A stretch of 33,410 bases of DNA, taken from Methanophagales archaeon (GTDB lineage: Archaea; Halobacteriota; Syntropharchaeia; Alkanophagales; Methanospirareceae). Shown here one piece after another: positions 1 to 7,945 of the stretch. The translations under genes and the position numbers were made by a program. Numbering within the stretch: the first letter of the stretch is position 1; each line of letters begins with the position of its first letter. The stretch lies in contig JAGGRR010000023.1 of NCBI GenBank assembly GCA_021159465.1, positions 1-33,410 on the forward strand. The letters run 5' to 3'. A model generated the notes under the pieces. That model saw only the letters and a list, made by a program, of their open reading frames with translations. It made no database searches and had not been told where the DNA came from.

Positions 1-49
1 ACAACCAGTCTTTATCGTGTAACCTGGGATATATTGCCCTTCTTCCCAC
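1..49 (-). CDS. Partial gene running off the left edge, possible HTH protein
   Basis: Only the first 16 codons are in the window. A GTG start at 49 is preceded, seven bases away, by GAGGTGA (57-63), a good match to the archaeal anti-Shine-Dalgarno. The frame stays open to the edge and reads MGRRAIYPRLHDKDWL. The DKDWL pattern resembles the opening of some helix-turn-helix and recombinase-associated proteins, where a similar segment precedes the recognition helix, but 16 residues cannot settle this. It lies downstream of the hairpin and T-tract at 86-120, so it may start a new transcription unit. Confidence 0.5.
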   Translation of the reverse strand, partial: MGRRAIYPRLHDKDWL

Positions 50-85
50 TAGAGCTTCACCTCGATAAAAATAGAAAAACCAATT

Positions 86-120
86 TAAAAAATATGTTGC
101 CCTGCCCTTCGGGGCAGGGC
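86..120 (-). terminator. Hairpin plus T-tract terminator
   Basis: A perfect 9-bp inverted repeat, GCCCTGCCC and GGGCAGGGC, closes a TTCG (CGAA on minus) tetraloop at 99-120 and is followed on the minus strand by a T6 run and two more T5 runs. It directly abuts the stop codon of the small frame ending at 121, like the hairpin terminator at 31483-31509. The sequence also vaguely resembles IS200/IS605 end hairpins (compare 28468-28504), so a decayed element end is an alternative. Confidence 0.55.
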
Positions 121-186
121 TTAAAGTGTTTTTGTTTTGCGACCCTTCCCTATCAGCTTTTCCAGCGTGCTCTCGTCTTCAGTCAT
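121..186 (-). CDS. Possible 21-aa basic peptide
   Basis: ATG at 186 follows the TAG of the 175-aa gene by four bases, and a GAGGAG Shine-Dalgarno lies inside the end of that gene. The 21-residue product ends in a Lys/Arg-rich tail (GKGRKTKTL). The stop at 121-123 touches the terminator hairpin. It is either a real last gene of the operon or a remnant whose 3' part was lost. No function can be given. Confidence 0.4.
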   Translation of the reverse strand: MTEDESTLEKLIGKGRKTKTL

Positions 187-190
187 ATCT

Positions 191-718
191 CTACTCCTCT
201 TCCTCTGGATACCAGGCGTTCTCCATCGCTTCGTCTAACTTCTTCGCTTCGGCGACTCTCGCATAGCATTCCTTCATGTTACTAGGGATAGGGCCTCCTA
301 TCTCTGCAGCAACATCCTCGAACCTCCCAGACGCACAGAGTTTGTAGAGTTTGTGAATGTTTAGTCTTCTGACCATCCTTGTAAGCGCCTTTCTACTCTG
401 GAGATCCCAGGCCTCATGAGCTTTGAACCTCAAATCTGCCCTTACTCTAGCACCCAAGTCTTCTGGCGCCGCCTCCCACACTTCTCTGTATCTATCACCG
501 AGTCTGATCTCCGCCGCTATTCTCTTGTAATCTCTTGTTGCATATCCTTCTGCCGCAGCTCTTGCATATCTTCCTTTATCTCCTGCAATCCCGGCCTCTT
601 TCGCAGCAGCTTCGAGCAGATCGCCGAGTTTTTCACCTTCGACCGTCGACCACGCCTCTTCCATCCCTTTTATTAGTGCATCTCTAACACTGCTGAGAAA
701 ACCTTTCACCTCAGCCAC
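191..718 (-). CDS. Hypothetical protein, 175 aa, helical
   Basis: Unrecognised. A GTG start at 718 follows an almost ideal Shine-Dalgarno (GGAGGTGATG), the best match to the 16S tail in this part of the window. The product is rich in Ala, Glu, Lys and Arg and looks wholly helical, with no Cys pairs, membrane segments or signal peptide, and an acidic C-terminus (PEEEE). Unlike most genes here it does not follow the T6/GGGGGTGA spacer. It is preceded by 144 non-coding bases holding a 10-bp-period repeat (771-815), so it may have its own control. A structural or nucleoprotein role would be guesswork. Confidence 0.75.
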   Translation of the reverse strand: MAEVKGFLSSVRDALIKGMEEAWSTVEGEKLGDLLEAAAKEAGIAGDKGRYARAAAEGYATRDYKRIAAEIRLGDRYREVWEAAPEDLGARVRADLRFKAHEAWDLQSRKALTRMVRRLNIHKLYKLCASGRFEDVAAEIGGPIPSNMKECYARVAEAKKLDEAMENAWYPEEEE

Positions 719-770
719 CTCACATCACCTCCTTTAAAAGATGAAAACGAAGGAGTTAAGAGCTTTTCGT

Positions 771-815
771 CTAACTCGTTCTAACTTTTTCCAACTCATT
801 CCAACTTGTTCCAAG
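771..815. repeat. Tandem 10-bp repeat, about 4.5 copies
   Basis: Four consecutive decamers of pattern CYAACTNNTT (ctaactcgtt, ctaacttttt, ccaactcatt, ccaacttgtt) plus a half copy (ccaag) run without gaps in the intergenic stretch 719-862. A 10-bp period puts each copy on the same face of the helix, as expected for cooperative protein binding. It lies just upstream, in the minus direction, of the 175-aa gene and is probably an operator. No TATA box is convincing nearby. The rest of 719-862 holds two imperfect copies of GCYTCGCAA near 837-856. Confidence 0.7.
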
Positions 816-862
816 TGGGATGGGGAGGGTGCAAGGCTCGCAAGACCCCAGCCTCGCAAAAA

Positions 863-2443
863 TCACTCTTTCTTCCGCTCTAGACTCTTCGCTTTTTCCT
901 CTCCAATTTCCTTAACTCTCTCCATACTCTCTTCAATCTTCTCCTCAGGAATGTAATCTTGCTTCTCGATAATCCGAAGAAGTTCTTCTTCACCCACACC
1001 CTTCCTTCTGGCAAGCTCACTAACAGCTTCTGGATAGAGCTCTGACAAAGCTTTGACGATCCAGGAAAGTCTCTCCTCTAAAGATTCAGCCTTGAAGGCC
1101 TCACGTGCACTAATAATGCGCCCTTCTTCAACCTCAACCTCTGCAGCACCGTACAGCTTTTCCGCAGCATCCTTAAAAACCTTCTTATATCTTTGCTTTC
1201 CGAGAAATGATAAAGGATAAAGAACGCTCTGTGGATACTCCCACAGCTCGCTATCTTCTTGACCTTCAACAATTCTGTACCGCTGCTTGAAGAATCCTTT
1301 CTTCCACTCTCTCCCCCCCACACGCTCAATAAGTCCTAACCGCTCCAAAATGTAGAAGTAGCGCCAGAATGATGTGTATGATGTTTTGTGATATAGAGGA
1401 ATACCTAACTCAATCATCCTCTTTTTGTAGTATTCAGGAACTCCTCTGGCGAGAAACTCTTTGACGACAATATCTTCGTCAATTGTGCCATCAACTCTAA
1501 TCCCTCTCTTTTTTTCAATTTCCTCTCGAAACTTCTCGTCCTTTATGATGAGTGTGATTGTGTGCACAAACGCTCTGTATACCTCGTATGGTGTAGCTTC
1601 TCCTTTCAGTTTCAGATATGAGCGTATGAATGTGGAGGTTTTGAAAGGCCAGACTGAGCGCCAAGGTCTTTTCGGCAACTTAGGCGGCTTCGGAACTTCT
1701 TCAGAGGGCTTCGGAACTTTTTCAGGAGGCTTAGGCGGCGGAGGTGTGGGCGGTGTAGGTGGTGCAGGAGGAGGTGCGGGCTTAAAACTCTCTATCGCTT
1801 CTCGTAGCACACTAGGCTCTTTCAGCAGGACACCATAAAGCGTTGAAAGCTGCAAATCTCGTAAAGATAAGAGCGTCCTTAGAACATCTTTCAAACCTTT
1901 CTTCTTCCACTCTACTAATCGACGTGCGTGTACAATGTAATCCATTAGCAGAGCCTTCAAAACATCTTTTAGCTCTACCCCCCACCTCTCGCTCAGATTT
2001 CTCCACCACTCACTTAACAAACGCACCTCCGCAGGATAATCTGTTAAAAGCTCGTATCCTTTCTCCGTAGGTTCTTTACCTTCCACTAACCTCTCGACTA
2101 GTGTTATAAACTCTTTCCGCAGCTCTTTAGGAATGCGTCTTATAGTTTCCCAAATTCCCTTCTTTATTATTTCCTCCAAAATGCTCTCTATTTCTTCATC
2201 TGAAATCTCAAGAAGCGTTATGAATGAGCCTTGTAGCTCCTTCGGAATACCTCTTACAGTCTCGATAATCTCTCGTATCTCTTCATCAGAAAGCTCGAGT
2301 AGTGGCGAAAGCGTCCTCAGAACATCTTCCCCTACATCACGAATTAGAATATTCTTGATTTCCTCTTTTACTCTTTCCCTCCTTTCCTCTAACTCTCCTC
2401 CCTTTCTCTTCTTCCTTCCTCGTCTTGGATTTTCCCCGCTCAT
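863..2443 (-). CDS. 526-aa protein: helical repeats, Pro-rich linker, winged-helix-like C-terminal region
   Basis: Three parts are visible. Residues 1-220 are charged and helical and contain a duplicated unit (SDEEI, then RxIPKEL, then FITLxE at about 52-80 and 81-115). Residues 222-260 are a proline-rich linker with Pro/Thr/Lys runs. Residues 268-395 resemble a winged-helix DNA-binding fold (SFWRYFYILERLGLIERV followed by a basic wing), and a helical tail follows. It sits directly downstream of the MCM-like gene, so a replication or partition accessory role is inferred. The ATG at 2443 lacks a recognisable Shine-Dalgarno and follows a T8 tract, unlike its neighbours, so a leaderless message from a nearby start is possible. 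Confidence 0.7.
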   Translation of the reverse strand: MSGENPRRGRKKRKGGELEERRERVKEEIKNILIRDVGEDVLRTLSPLLELSDEEIREIIETVRGIPKELQGSFITLLEISDEEIESILEEIIKKGIWETIRRIPKELRKEFITLVERLVEGKEPTEKGYELLTDYPAEVRLLSEWWRNLSERWGVELKDVLKALLMDYIVHARRLVEWKKKGLKDVLRTLLSLRDLQLSTLYGVLLKEPSVLREAIESFKPAPPPAPPTPPTPPPPKPPEKVPKPSEEVPKPPKLPKRPWRSVWPFKTSTFIRSYLKLKGEATPYEVYRAFVHTITLIIKDEKFREEIEKKRGIRVDGTIDEDIVVKEFLARGVPEYYKKRMIELGIPLYHKTSYTSFWRYFYILERLGLIERVGGREWKKGFFKQRYRIVEGQEDSELWEYPQSVLYPLSFLGKQRYKKVFKDAAEKLYGAAEVEVEEGRIISAREAFKAESLEERLSWIVKALSELYPEAVSELARRKGVGEEELLRIIEKQDYIPEEKIEESMERVKEIGEEKAKSLERKKE

Positions 2444-2480
2444 AACCGGAAAAGGAAAAAAAAGAAAAAAGAGAGAGGGG

Positions 2481-3812
2481 TTAGAACCACTGCTCCAGCG
2501 TCTCCTTGATAAGCGCTAGAGCTCTGCTCACGACTTCCGCATCCACATCTTTCCGCTCCGCTCTTGCAATTGCCATCGCCACTCTTCGCACATGCAGCGG
2601 AAACCTCGCATCCCTCCGCAAGAATGACTTTCCGTATTTTTCCATGATCGAAGCCACTTCGTCAACAACGCTGGAGATTGCATCTTCCGCAATCTTAGGT
2701 CTGTGCGCTCTCGCTGAGCGAAGCCACGCACCAAAAACCTTCCTTGTTCTCACATCTCCGTGAAGGAGTTTCTCCATGACGTAATCTCTGAGAGGTTTTC
2801 CTTGCACCTCCTCACTCTTCACGATGAGTGAGAAACGAGATAAGAGCGGAGGATCAAAGGGTAAGTCTCCTTCGCTGCCTTTGAAGACGCCGTATGTGGG
2901 ATTCGCCATAGCGATCAGCACGAAACGAGACCCGATTATCTTATGTATGTTCGCTGCGTGGACAATGCACCTTCCCGTCGAAATGAGCTCGTATGTGAGC
3001 TTGAAGTCTTGCTTCGGCGCCTTGTCAAACTCATCTATGACAATAATTTTACCATTTGCTCGAGGTAGCACGCCAAGCTCGCCGGATTGATAGTTTATCA
3101 CTAATCCCGCTCTCGTGACGAGAGGCCCTGCGATCTCAACATCCCTGAGAGATGAAAGCAAATCGACTGCGAGCGTCTTCGCAGTTCCAGGCTCACCGAC
3201 TACAAGCGTATGAACTGGTTCTTCAGGCGTTGAAAGCAGAGAGGCTGCGAGACACTTCTTCATAAGGTCGTTTCCGTGAATCTCTGAGAAGAAGAGAGAT
3301 GCAAACTCCTCGAAGGACTCTGGCTTTTCTCCTCCCTCTTCTAACTCTTCTAGCTCCTCCTCTTCTTCTTCCACAGCTGCTTCCTCACTTTCTTCTTCAG
3401 CTCCGATTGCAATTAAAGAGGAGAGGCGTGTTGCGGCCTCTCGCAGCGAGCTCTTGCACCACTCCAGAGACCTCTGACCAACATCCTCAGTCTTGCAGAT
3501 GACTTTGTAGCCATCCTCAGCTTCTTCTATTCGTCTATATAGTGAGCTGAAAAAGTGTTCGACTACTCTTTTCGTGACCGGGCCTTTCTCTGTCCTTATG
3601 AAGACTGAAGCATCGTCATATTCGACACTCTTGAAATACTTTCGTGCAAGTGCTAATGCAGCAGCGTTCAACACTCGTCCTGTGGCCGCCTTAGAGAGCG
3701 GGAGGTCGTAGCTGTGGTAGAGAATGAGCTGCTCAAGCGTTCTTATCCCTGCCCTTTTCAGAGGTTCCACATCTCTTTTTTGCAGAACATCTTCAATTTT
3801 TGTTTGCTTCAC
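2481..3812 (-). CDS. MCM-like AAA+ helicase
   Basis: Probable replicative helicase ATPase. The C-terminal two thirds is an MCM-type AAA+ module: Walker A GEPGTAKT (206-213), Walker B IIVIDEFDK (256-264), sensor 1 AMANP (N304), arginine finger LLSRF (R326), and an HVRR sensor-2-type motif followed by a helix (about 408-420), all in the MCM arrangement. The N-terminal part (1-165) is not the usual MCM OB-fold with zinc-binding loop. It has a short helix-hairpin-helix-like segment (about 15-50) and an acidic Glu-rich linker (138-165). At 443 aa it is shorter than cellular MCMs (about 650-700). A GTG start follows GGGGGTGAT. It lies between the 357-aa and 526-aa genes, likely a replication cluster. 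Confidence 0.85.
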   Translation of the reverse strand: MKQTKIEDVLQKRDVEPLKRAGIRTLEQLILYHSYDLPLSKAATGRVLNAAALALARKYFKSVEYDDASVFIRTEKGPVTKRVVEHFFSSLYRRIEEAEDGYKVICKTEDVGQRSLEWCKSSLREAATRLSSLIAIGAEEESEEAAVEEEEEELEELEEGGEKPESFEEFASLFFSEIHGNDLMKKCLAASLLSTPEEPVHTLVVGEPGTAKTLAVDLLSSLRDVEIAGPLVTRAGLVINYQSGELGVLPRANGKIIVIDEFDKAPKQDFKLTYELISTGRCIVHAANIHKIIGSRFVLIAMANPTYGVFKGSEGDLPFDPPLLSRFSLIVKSEEVQGKPLRDYVMEKLLHGDVRTRKVFGAWLRSARAHRPKIAEDAISSVVDEVASIMEKYGKSFLRRDARFPLHVRRVAMAIARAERKDVDAEVVSRALALIKETLEQWF

Positions 3813-3831
3813 TTACATCACCCCCAAATAA

Positions 3832-4896
3832 TTATCTTAAAGACCTCGCAATCCTTCTGAGAAAAGCCTCACTTTGCATCCTAAGCTGTCTGAGCCTCAG
3901 ACCTGCGGGTGGATTCGCAGCTCTCTCAACATCAACAACACCGAACATAACCCAATCTTGCCTTGCGCTTGTTGCACAACGCAATATCAAGCGAACATCT
4001 TCTTCAGAGCCTCTGCGAGCAGCATCAAAGAGTCTTCGCAGAGCGCCGTTTATTCTCAGCTCGCTTATGTGCTCACCCCCTCTTAAGAAGCACCTTACAA
4101 GGTAATCTTCCACAGGAAGTGCGGCAAGCTTATAAATGAAAACTGCCGTGTGATGCTCTAAAGAGAAGCAGAGATCGACGAAAGTGATTGGTGTGAGTCT
4201 GCTATACTCTCGCATCACAGTGGCGATCATAGCATAGTTTTTGCCACCATAACTTGCAATCCATCCTTTACACTCCTTATCATAGATGGAAAATATGCGC
4301 ATCACAGCATCCCAGAAGTAAAGACTCCTAAACTTCTGATAATACTCCAACCATGTTCGCACCCATCTCGCATTCTCTCTTGAATCATGAGGTTCAACCA
4401 TAATTCTAGGATGGTTGTTAAGCCTATCAACGATGCATGTCGTAAGCATGTGAACTGTCTCATACTTTCCTGGAAAATATCGGGGATACACCTTGTTTAT
4501 GCACCCACTAACTCGTCTCTCAACCCCTTCTTTGCCCTCTTCTTCGTAGATCTCTTGCCAGAATGCTTCCACCTCAGCAGGATCGATGTATTCGACGGAT
4601 GCTCTTTCACCTTTTACAAAAACGTATTCTTTAGAGGGCGGGATATAGAGAGGATAGAAGGCCTCGTAAGCGTGCAAGTTAAGCTCTTTCACGACCATGC
4701 AGATGCCGAAGTCGTAGAGGGCCTTTGCAAGCTCATTGCTAAACTCTCTCAGCTTGTGTGCGAATGAGGGAGAGCGATGCACTTCGCCAAGGATGTATAA
4801 GGCGTAGAAGAGCGTTGCGCTTGTTAGCGGTCTGCTTAGATATTTTACAACCCTTTGCACTCTCACACTTAGGGGCTCGTGCTCTACGTCAACCAC
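3832..4896 (-). CDS. Hypothetical protein, about 354 aa, next to MCM-like gene
   Basis: Unrecognised. It ends 20 bases before the helicase start, so co-transcription is likely. The GTG at 4896 sits eight bases after GGGGGTGG and is preferred to the GTG at 4905, which overlaps that site. The protein is alpha-rich with many aromatics (e.g. WVRTWLEYYQKFRSLYFW), scattered Cys without a zinc pattern, and a basic C-terminus (FLRRIARSLR). No primase, nuclease or polymerase motif could be matched. Its position beside an MCM-like helicase makes an initiator or primase role an attractive but unproved idea. Confidence 0.7.
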   Translation of the reverse strand: MVDVEHEPLSVRVQRVVKYLSRPLTSATLFYALYILGEVHRSPSFAHKLREFSNELAKALYDFGICMVVKELNLHAYEAFYPLYIPPSKEYVFVKGERASVEYIDPAEVEAFWQEIYEEEGKEGVERRVSGCINKVYPRYFPGKYETVHMLTTCIVDRLNNHPRIMVEPHDSRENARWVRTWLEYYQKFRSLYFWDAVMRIFSIYDKECKGWIASYGGKNYAMIATVMREYSRLTPITFVDLCFSLEHHTAVFIYKLAALPVEDYLVRCFLRGGEHISELRINGALRRLFDAARRGSEEDVRLILRCATSARQDWVMFGVVDVERAANPPAGLRLRQLRMQSEAFLRRIARSLR

Positions 4897-4911
4897 CCTT
4901 TCCACCCCCTC

Positions 4912-5106
4912 TCAGTCCCTATGAAAGTCATTTTCTTCCTCAATCTCCTTAATTGTTTTCTTCTCTCTTTTTCTTGCTTCTCCTACCTGCTTCCTTGTAG
5001 CTATCTTAAGGAGTGCTAATTTCACCACGCTTTTTCTGCAAAGCTTTTGAAGAGCGTTCGAAAGTTTTGTGGAAGGAATAGGAAAAGAAATAAAGAAGGA
5101 GTTCAT
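4912..5106 (-). CDS. Small basic protein, 64 aa
   Basis: ATG at 5106 overlaps the TGA of the upstream gene (ATGA), a typical translationally coupled junction, with AGAGGTGTG just ahead as Shine-Dalgarno. The product begins with a short hydrophobic stretch (MNSFFISFPIP) and becomes strongly Lys/Arg-rich, then Glu-rich. It ends six bases before the next gene's ribosome-binding site. The tight packing supports a real gene. No family was recognised. Confidence 0.55.
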   Translation of the reverse strand: MNSFFISFPIPSTKLSNALQKLCRKSVVKLALLKIATRKQVGEARKREKKTIKEIEEENDFHRD

Positions 5107-5369
5107 TGCAGCACACCTCTCGCTTTCAGTTCTCGTCCGTAGCGCTCAACCTTCTCCTTTAACTCCTTTATCTTGCGCTCACACTCAGCCTCTTTCTTAT
5201 CGCAGAATTCTGCCAAGGCTTCGTAGTTGTGCTCACGCAAGATCGCGGCGATGCGAGCGAAAATCACAGCTTCTCTTCTCGCCCTCTCAAGCATTGTGCT
5301 CGCCATCTGGTAGCGGCGACGCAATGTTCGTAGCTCTACGTCTGCGACCTCGTTACTTTCCTCTCTCAT
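5103..5369 (-). CDS. Small coiled-coil protein, 88 aa
   Basis: The ATG at 5369 follows GGAGGTGGGA and overlaps the end of the upstream gene by 17 bases. A longer frame to 5441 exists but would begin inside that gene without a ribosome-binding site. The protein is one long charged helix (ELRTLRRRYQMASTML, then a KKEAECERKIKELKEKVERY heptad-like stretch), so a coiled coil is expected. Function unknown. Confidence 0.65.
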   Translation of the reverse strand: MREESNEVADVELRTLRRRYQMASTMLERARREAVIFARIAAILREHNYEALAEFCDKKEAECERKIKELKEKVERYGRELKARGVLQ

Positions 5370-5907
5370 CCTCTCCCACCTCCTTTTCGTTTTTCTCACC
5401 CTTCTCTGCTTCTTCCTCAACTTCTTCAGATCCTTCCGCAACCTCTAGCTCTCTCATCTCCTCAAAAGCCTCTTTGAAGATGTGGAAGACGGTTTCGCCA
5501 ATTTCTCCAAGCAATGTTGCTATTGGACTGCAGTTTGCAGGAAAGACCTCTACCTGAAAGCCTCCTTCAATAAGCTTCTTCTGATACTCTTGCATCTCCG
5601 CAACTATGAGCAAAGAGAACACAGCTTCGCCACCCTCATAAAGCCGTTTGTGGTAATCTTCCATGATTCCTGCTGCAACTACGACGTCGTTGTAGTGGAA
5701 GGCGACAGAAAGGCCTGCTGCTTGCATCCACCTCATGAAGTCGTCTAACGATTCCGCTACGATGGGCTCAAGTATTGTGATTTTCTCGGCACCAATGCGC
5801 ACCTCAGCCTTGGCAGAAGGGGCTGTTACAAAAGTAAAGTTGAGGCCTTCTTCTCTCTCTTCTCTATCTTTACCTCTCCTACCTTTTTTCCTCTTTCTCT
5901 TCGCCAT
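5353..5907 (-). CDS. Hypothetical protein, 184 aa, basic head and acidic tail
   Basis: The start at 5907 follows GGGGGTGA of the standard spacer. Residues 1-20 are a basic cluster (KRKRKKGRRGK). Residues 25-145 look like an alpha/beta domain (e.g. EVRIGAEKITILEPI, then FSLLIVAEM, then VEVFPANCSPIATLLGEIGE). The last 35 residues are highly acidic (EEVEEEAEKGEKNEKEVGED). Basic-head, acidic-tail proteins often bind nucleic acid, but no specific family is recognised. First gene after the spacer downstream of the Gp88-like gene's neighbourhood. Confidence 0.7.
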   Translation of the reverse strand: MAKRKRKKGRRGKDREEREEGLNFTFVTAPSAKAEVRIGAEKITILEPIVAESLDDFMRWMQAAGLSVAFHYNDVVVAAGIMEDYHKRLYEGGEAVFSLLIVAEMQEYQKKLIEGGFQVEVFPANCSPIATLLGEIGETVFHIFKEAFEEMRELEVAEGSEEVEEEAEKGEKNEKEVGEDERGK

Positions 5908-5951
5908 TTTCCGTCACCCCCAAAGAAAAAATAGCGAGAGGAGAAAAATAA

Positions 5952-6530
5952 TCAGTAGTGGAATGCGACGTTGCCAGCAGCTCTAAAGCAATAGAGGCAG
6001 CTTGAGCAGACCATTTTCTGTTTCTGACAGACCTTGAACGGTTTGCGGTAGCACCTCTCAACCCCCGCCTCGAGAAAATCTTCTGGTGGTTCTCCAGTTG
6101 TCTCGTCTGTCGAAGCATAGATAACAAAGTTTTTCTCCTTAGCAAGCTTTCTCAGCTCCTCGAGAAGCTCTGGCACTCTCCAAACTCTCGTATATGCGAG
6201 AAAAGTTATTCTGCGATTTCTCCGTGCAATCTCTCTCCACGCCCTTATGTAAGAGCGTGAGTAAAAGTCACCAGTGACGTGCACACGAACATAGCCATGC
6301 ACAAACTTTAGTTCTTCGCACATCTTCCTCACGAAGTCCTTTGATTTGGAGAGATTATAGCATTTGAGTGTGTGTCTTTTGACCGTTCGGGTCGTAAAGC
6401 GGCCTTTGCGAGAGTAGCAGTTTTTCCTGCACCACTCACTCATTCCAGGGCATGTGATACCTCTGGGAAGACTAAATGATGGGATGAGGCCGAGATGTTG
6501 ATTGTATGGAGAAAGATAGGAGAACAACAT
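5952..6530 (-). CDS. Phage Gp88-like protein
   Basis: Resembles the gene product 88 family found in many phages and mobile elements, whose function is unknown. Hallmarks: SFSLPRGITCPG near residue 18-29, a Cys cluster (C27, C34, C38 in CPGMSEWCRKNCYS), a basic stretch RFTTRTVKRH, and the central HVTGDFYSRSY with later ITFLAYTR and the ASTDETTGEPPE segment. The C-terminus carries a second cluster (CYRKPFKVC and CSSCLYC). At 192 aa it is somewhat short for the family. The two Cys clusters suggest a bound metal or Fe-S cluster (inference). Start at 6530 follows AGGTGA. Confidence 0.75.
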   Translation of the reverse strand: MLFSYLSPYNQHLGLIPSFSLPRGITCPGMSEWCRKNCYSRKGRFTTRTVKRHTLKCYNLSKSKDFVRKMCEELKFVHGYVRVHVTGDFYSRSYIRAWREIARRNRRITFLAYTRVWRVPELLEELRKLAKEKNFVIYASTDETTGEPPEDFLEAGVERCYRKPFKVCQKQKMVCSSCLYCFRAAGNVAFHY

Positions 6531-6567
6531 TTTGATTCACCTTTTCCTTCTCTCTTTTCCCCTCTCT

Positions 6568-7062
6568 TCAATCCTCTTCCTCCTCGTCGCCGTAGATTTG
6601 CTTGAGTATTTGCTCTCGTTCCTCATCAGAGACTGAGACTACACTCAGCGAGGAGCACAACTCTGTAAACCTCTTACTTTCTCGGCGAGCGAGGGGCTTA
6701 TATTCTTTAATAATGCCGTTTCTGAAGAGGGTGTATTGGTAGAGTATCCACACCACGACATCAAAGTGTCCGCCACCGCCGAGATTATCAACATATTCAA
6801 TGTTGAAATGATCCACGATGCGCTGCAACAGCTCTCTCATGTAATTCTCGTCAATAGATGCGAGAACGATGTCCTCTCGAGTGATTTTAGGCGCATCATA
6901 TCGCTTCAAGTTCTTAGCGAAAAACTCTAAGCTTCCGCCATCGTCTGTGGCAACGAAGTGCAAATCACCCTTTATTTTCAAGACGAGCTCAGAGCATGTG
7001 GGTTGGAAAGGTGCTCTTTCCCTTGTTATTTCTCCTACGCACATCATAACACGCACACGCAT
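6568..7062 (-). CDS. Paralog pair 1, member a (PFQPTCSELVLKIKG protein)
   Basis: Unknown family shared only with the gene at 7932-8468. Both open with a basic stretch, then PFQPTCSELVLKIKG, a conserved ENxxRELLQRIVDxFxIE segment and YVDNLGGGG, and both end in an acidic tail. ATG 7062 lies downstream of GGGGGTG; upstream start codons (to 7128) fall inside the spacer or previous gene. A 43-bp stretch (6971-7013) is identical at DNA level to 8380-8422. Small alpha/beta protein, no metal or catalytic motif visible. Confidence 0.7.
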   Translation of the reverse strand: MRVRVMMCVGEITRERAPFQPTCSELVLKIKGDLHFVATDDGGSLEFFAKNLKRYDAPKITREDIVLASIDENYMRELLQRIVDHFNIEYVDNLGGGGHFDVVVWILYQYTLFRNGIIKEYKPLARRESKRFTELCSSLSVVSVSDEEREQILKQIYGDEEEED

Positions 7063-7090
7063 TCGCACACACACCCCCAAAAGGAAAAAA

Positions 7091-7945
7091 TCAGAGTTTC
7101 TCCGATAGAATGTATACGGCAAGCACATTCTTCATCCTTCTGATAATCTCTTTGTTGTGCTCTCTGATCTCGAGGGTTTTTGCAGCCCACTCGCTGAACA
7201 TCTCGTTGATGATGCCATACAGTTCAAAAAGCGCCTCAGCCTCTCCTAATCCGAAGATGTAGGTCGCATCCGCTTTTGAGAGCTCGATTGAGTAGGGCGC
7301 TAGGGGATAGAGTTTTATTTTGTTGAATGTCATGGGCTCTTCACCAAGCCACACTCTGAAACTTCCTTCACGCACAATCTCAAGCTCATCCAAGAACTTG
7401 AAATCCTTTGCTAAAGTCGTTAGCTCAAGAAAAGCTTCTCTGATAGGCTCACGCAGATGCGGCGCAATTACATCGGCGTATTTTATGAGCCTTCTGATGA
7501 AAACTCTTCTTGAATCTGGTGGATGAATGTCTATGCCTTCGGGTGCGATGTGAATGTATACATTGTCCTCGCTAATGGAAATAGGAATTGTGCAATCATC
7601 ATGAAGGCGTAAAGATATTAGTTGAGTGAATATGTCGTCAAGGTCGTTGAAAAGATCGAGGTTCGCAATCGTATCTAAGTCGCTTGAAAGTAGCTTTCCC
7701 TCTCCACGCTCAACTTTTGTCTCTGATATTGCCATCAATAAGTCTGTTAAGATGAACCACCATCCATGATACAGGCGAGTCTTTCTAAGCTCCTCAACCT
7801 TTTTCTTGAGGTGTTCTCTGAGCGCCTCAATCTCTGCAAGGGCGTCCATCACCAGCGCTTTGAGATGTTGTATTCTGTCTGCGCACGCCTTCAACTCTTT
7901 CACGAGCTCCTCTCTTTCTGTCTTACTCATCTCAGGTTTTACCAT
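7091..7945 (-). CDS. P-x2-R-x2-IRE family paralog A, 284 aa
   Basis: Most distant clear member of the seven-protein family. It begins with a predicted coiled coil (about 1-60), has a beta-rich centre, then the family core IKYADVIAPHLREPIREAF and the GSFRVW segment, and ends with a helix and the family C-terminus (RRMKNVLAVYILSEKL). ATG 7945 follows GGTGAG, and 14 bases overlap the upstream gene. It is flanked on both sides by the two members of paralog pair 1, suggesting duplication of a block. No enzymatic motif is seen. Confidence 0.7.
   Translation of the reverse strand: MVKPEMSKTEREELVKELKACADRIQHLKALVMDALAEIEALREHLKKKVEELRKTRLYHGWWFILTDLLMAISETKVERGEGKLLSSDLDTIANLDLFNDLDDIFTQLISLRLHDDCTIPISISEDNVYIHIAPEGIDIHPPDSRRVFIRRLIKYADVIAPHLREPIREAFLELTTLAKDFKFLDELEIVREGSFRVWLGEEPMTFNKIKLYPLAPYSIELSKADATYIFGLGEAEALFELYGIINEMFSEWAAKTLEIREHNKEIIRRMKNVLAVYILSEKL

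Noticed and set aside
1461-1838. 125-aa Gly-rich plus-strand frame
   Set aside because: It is the complement of the proline-rich linker of the 526-aa protein.
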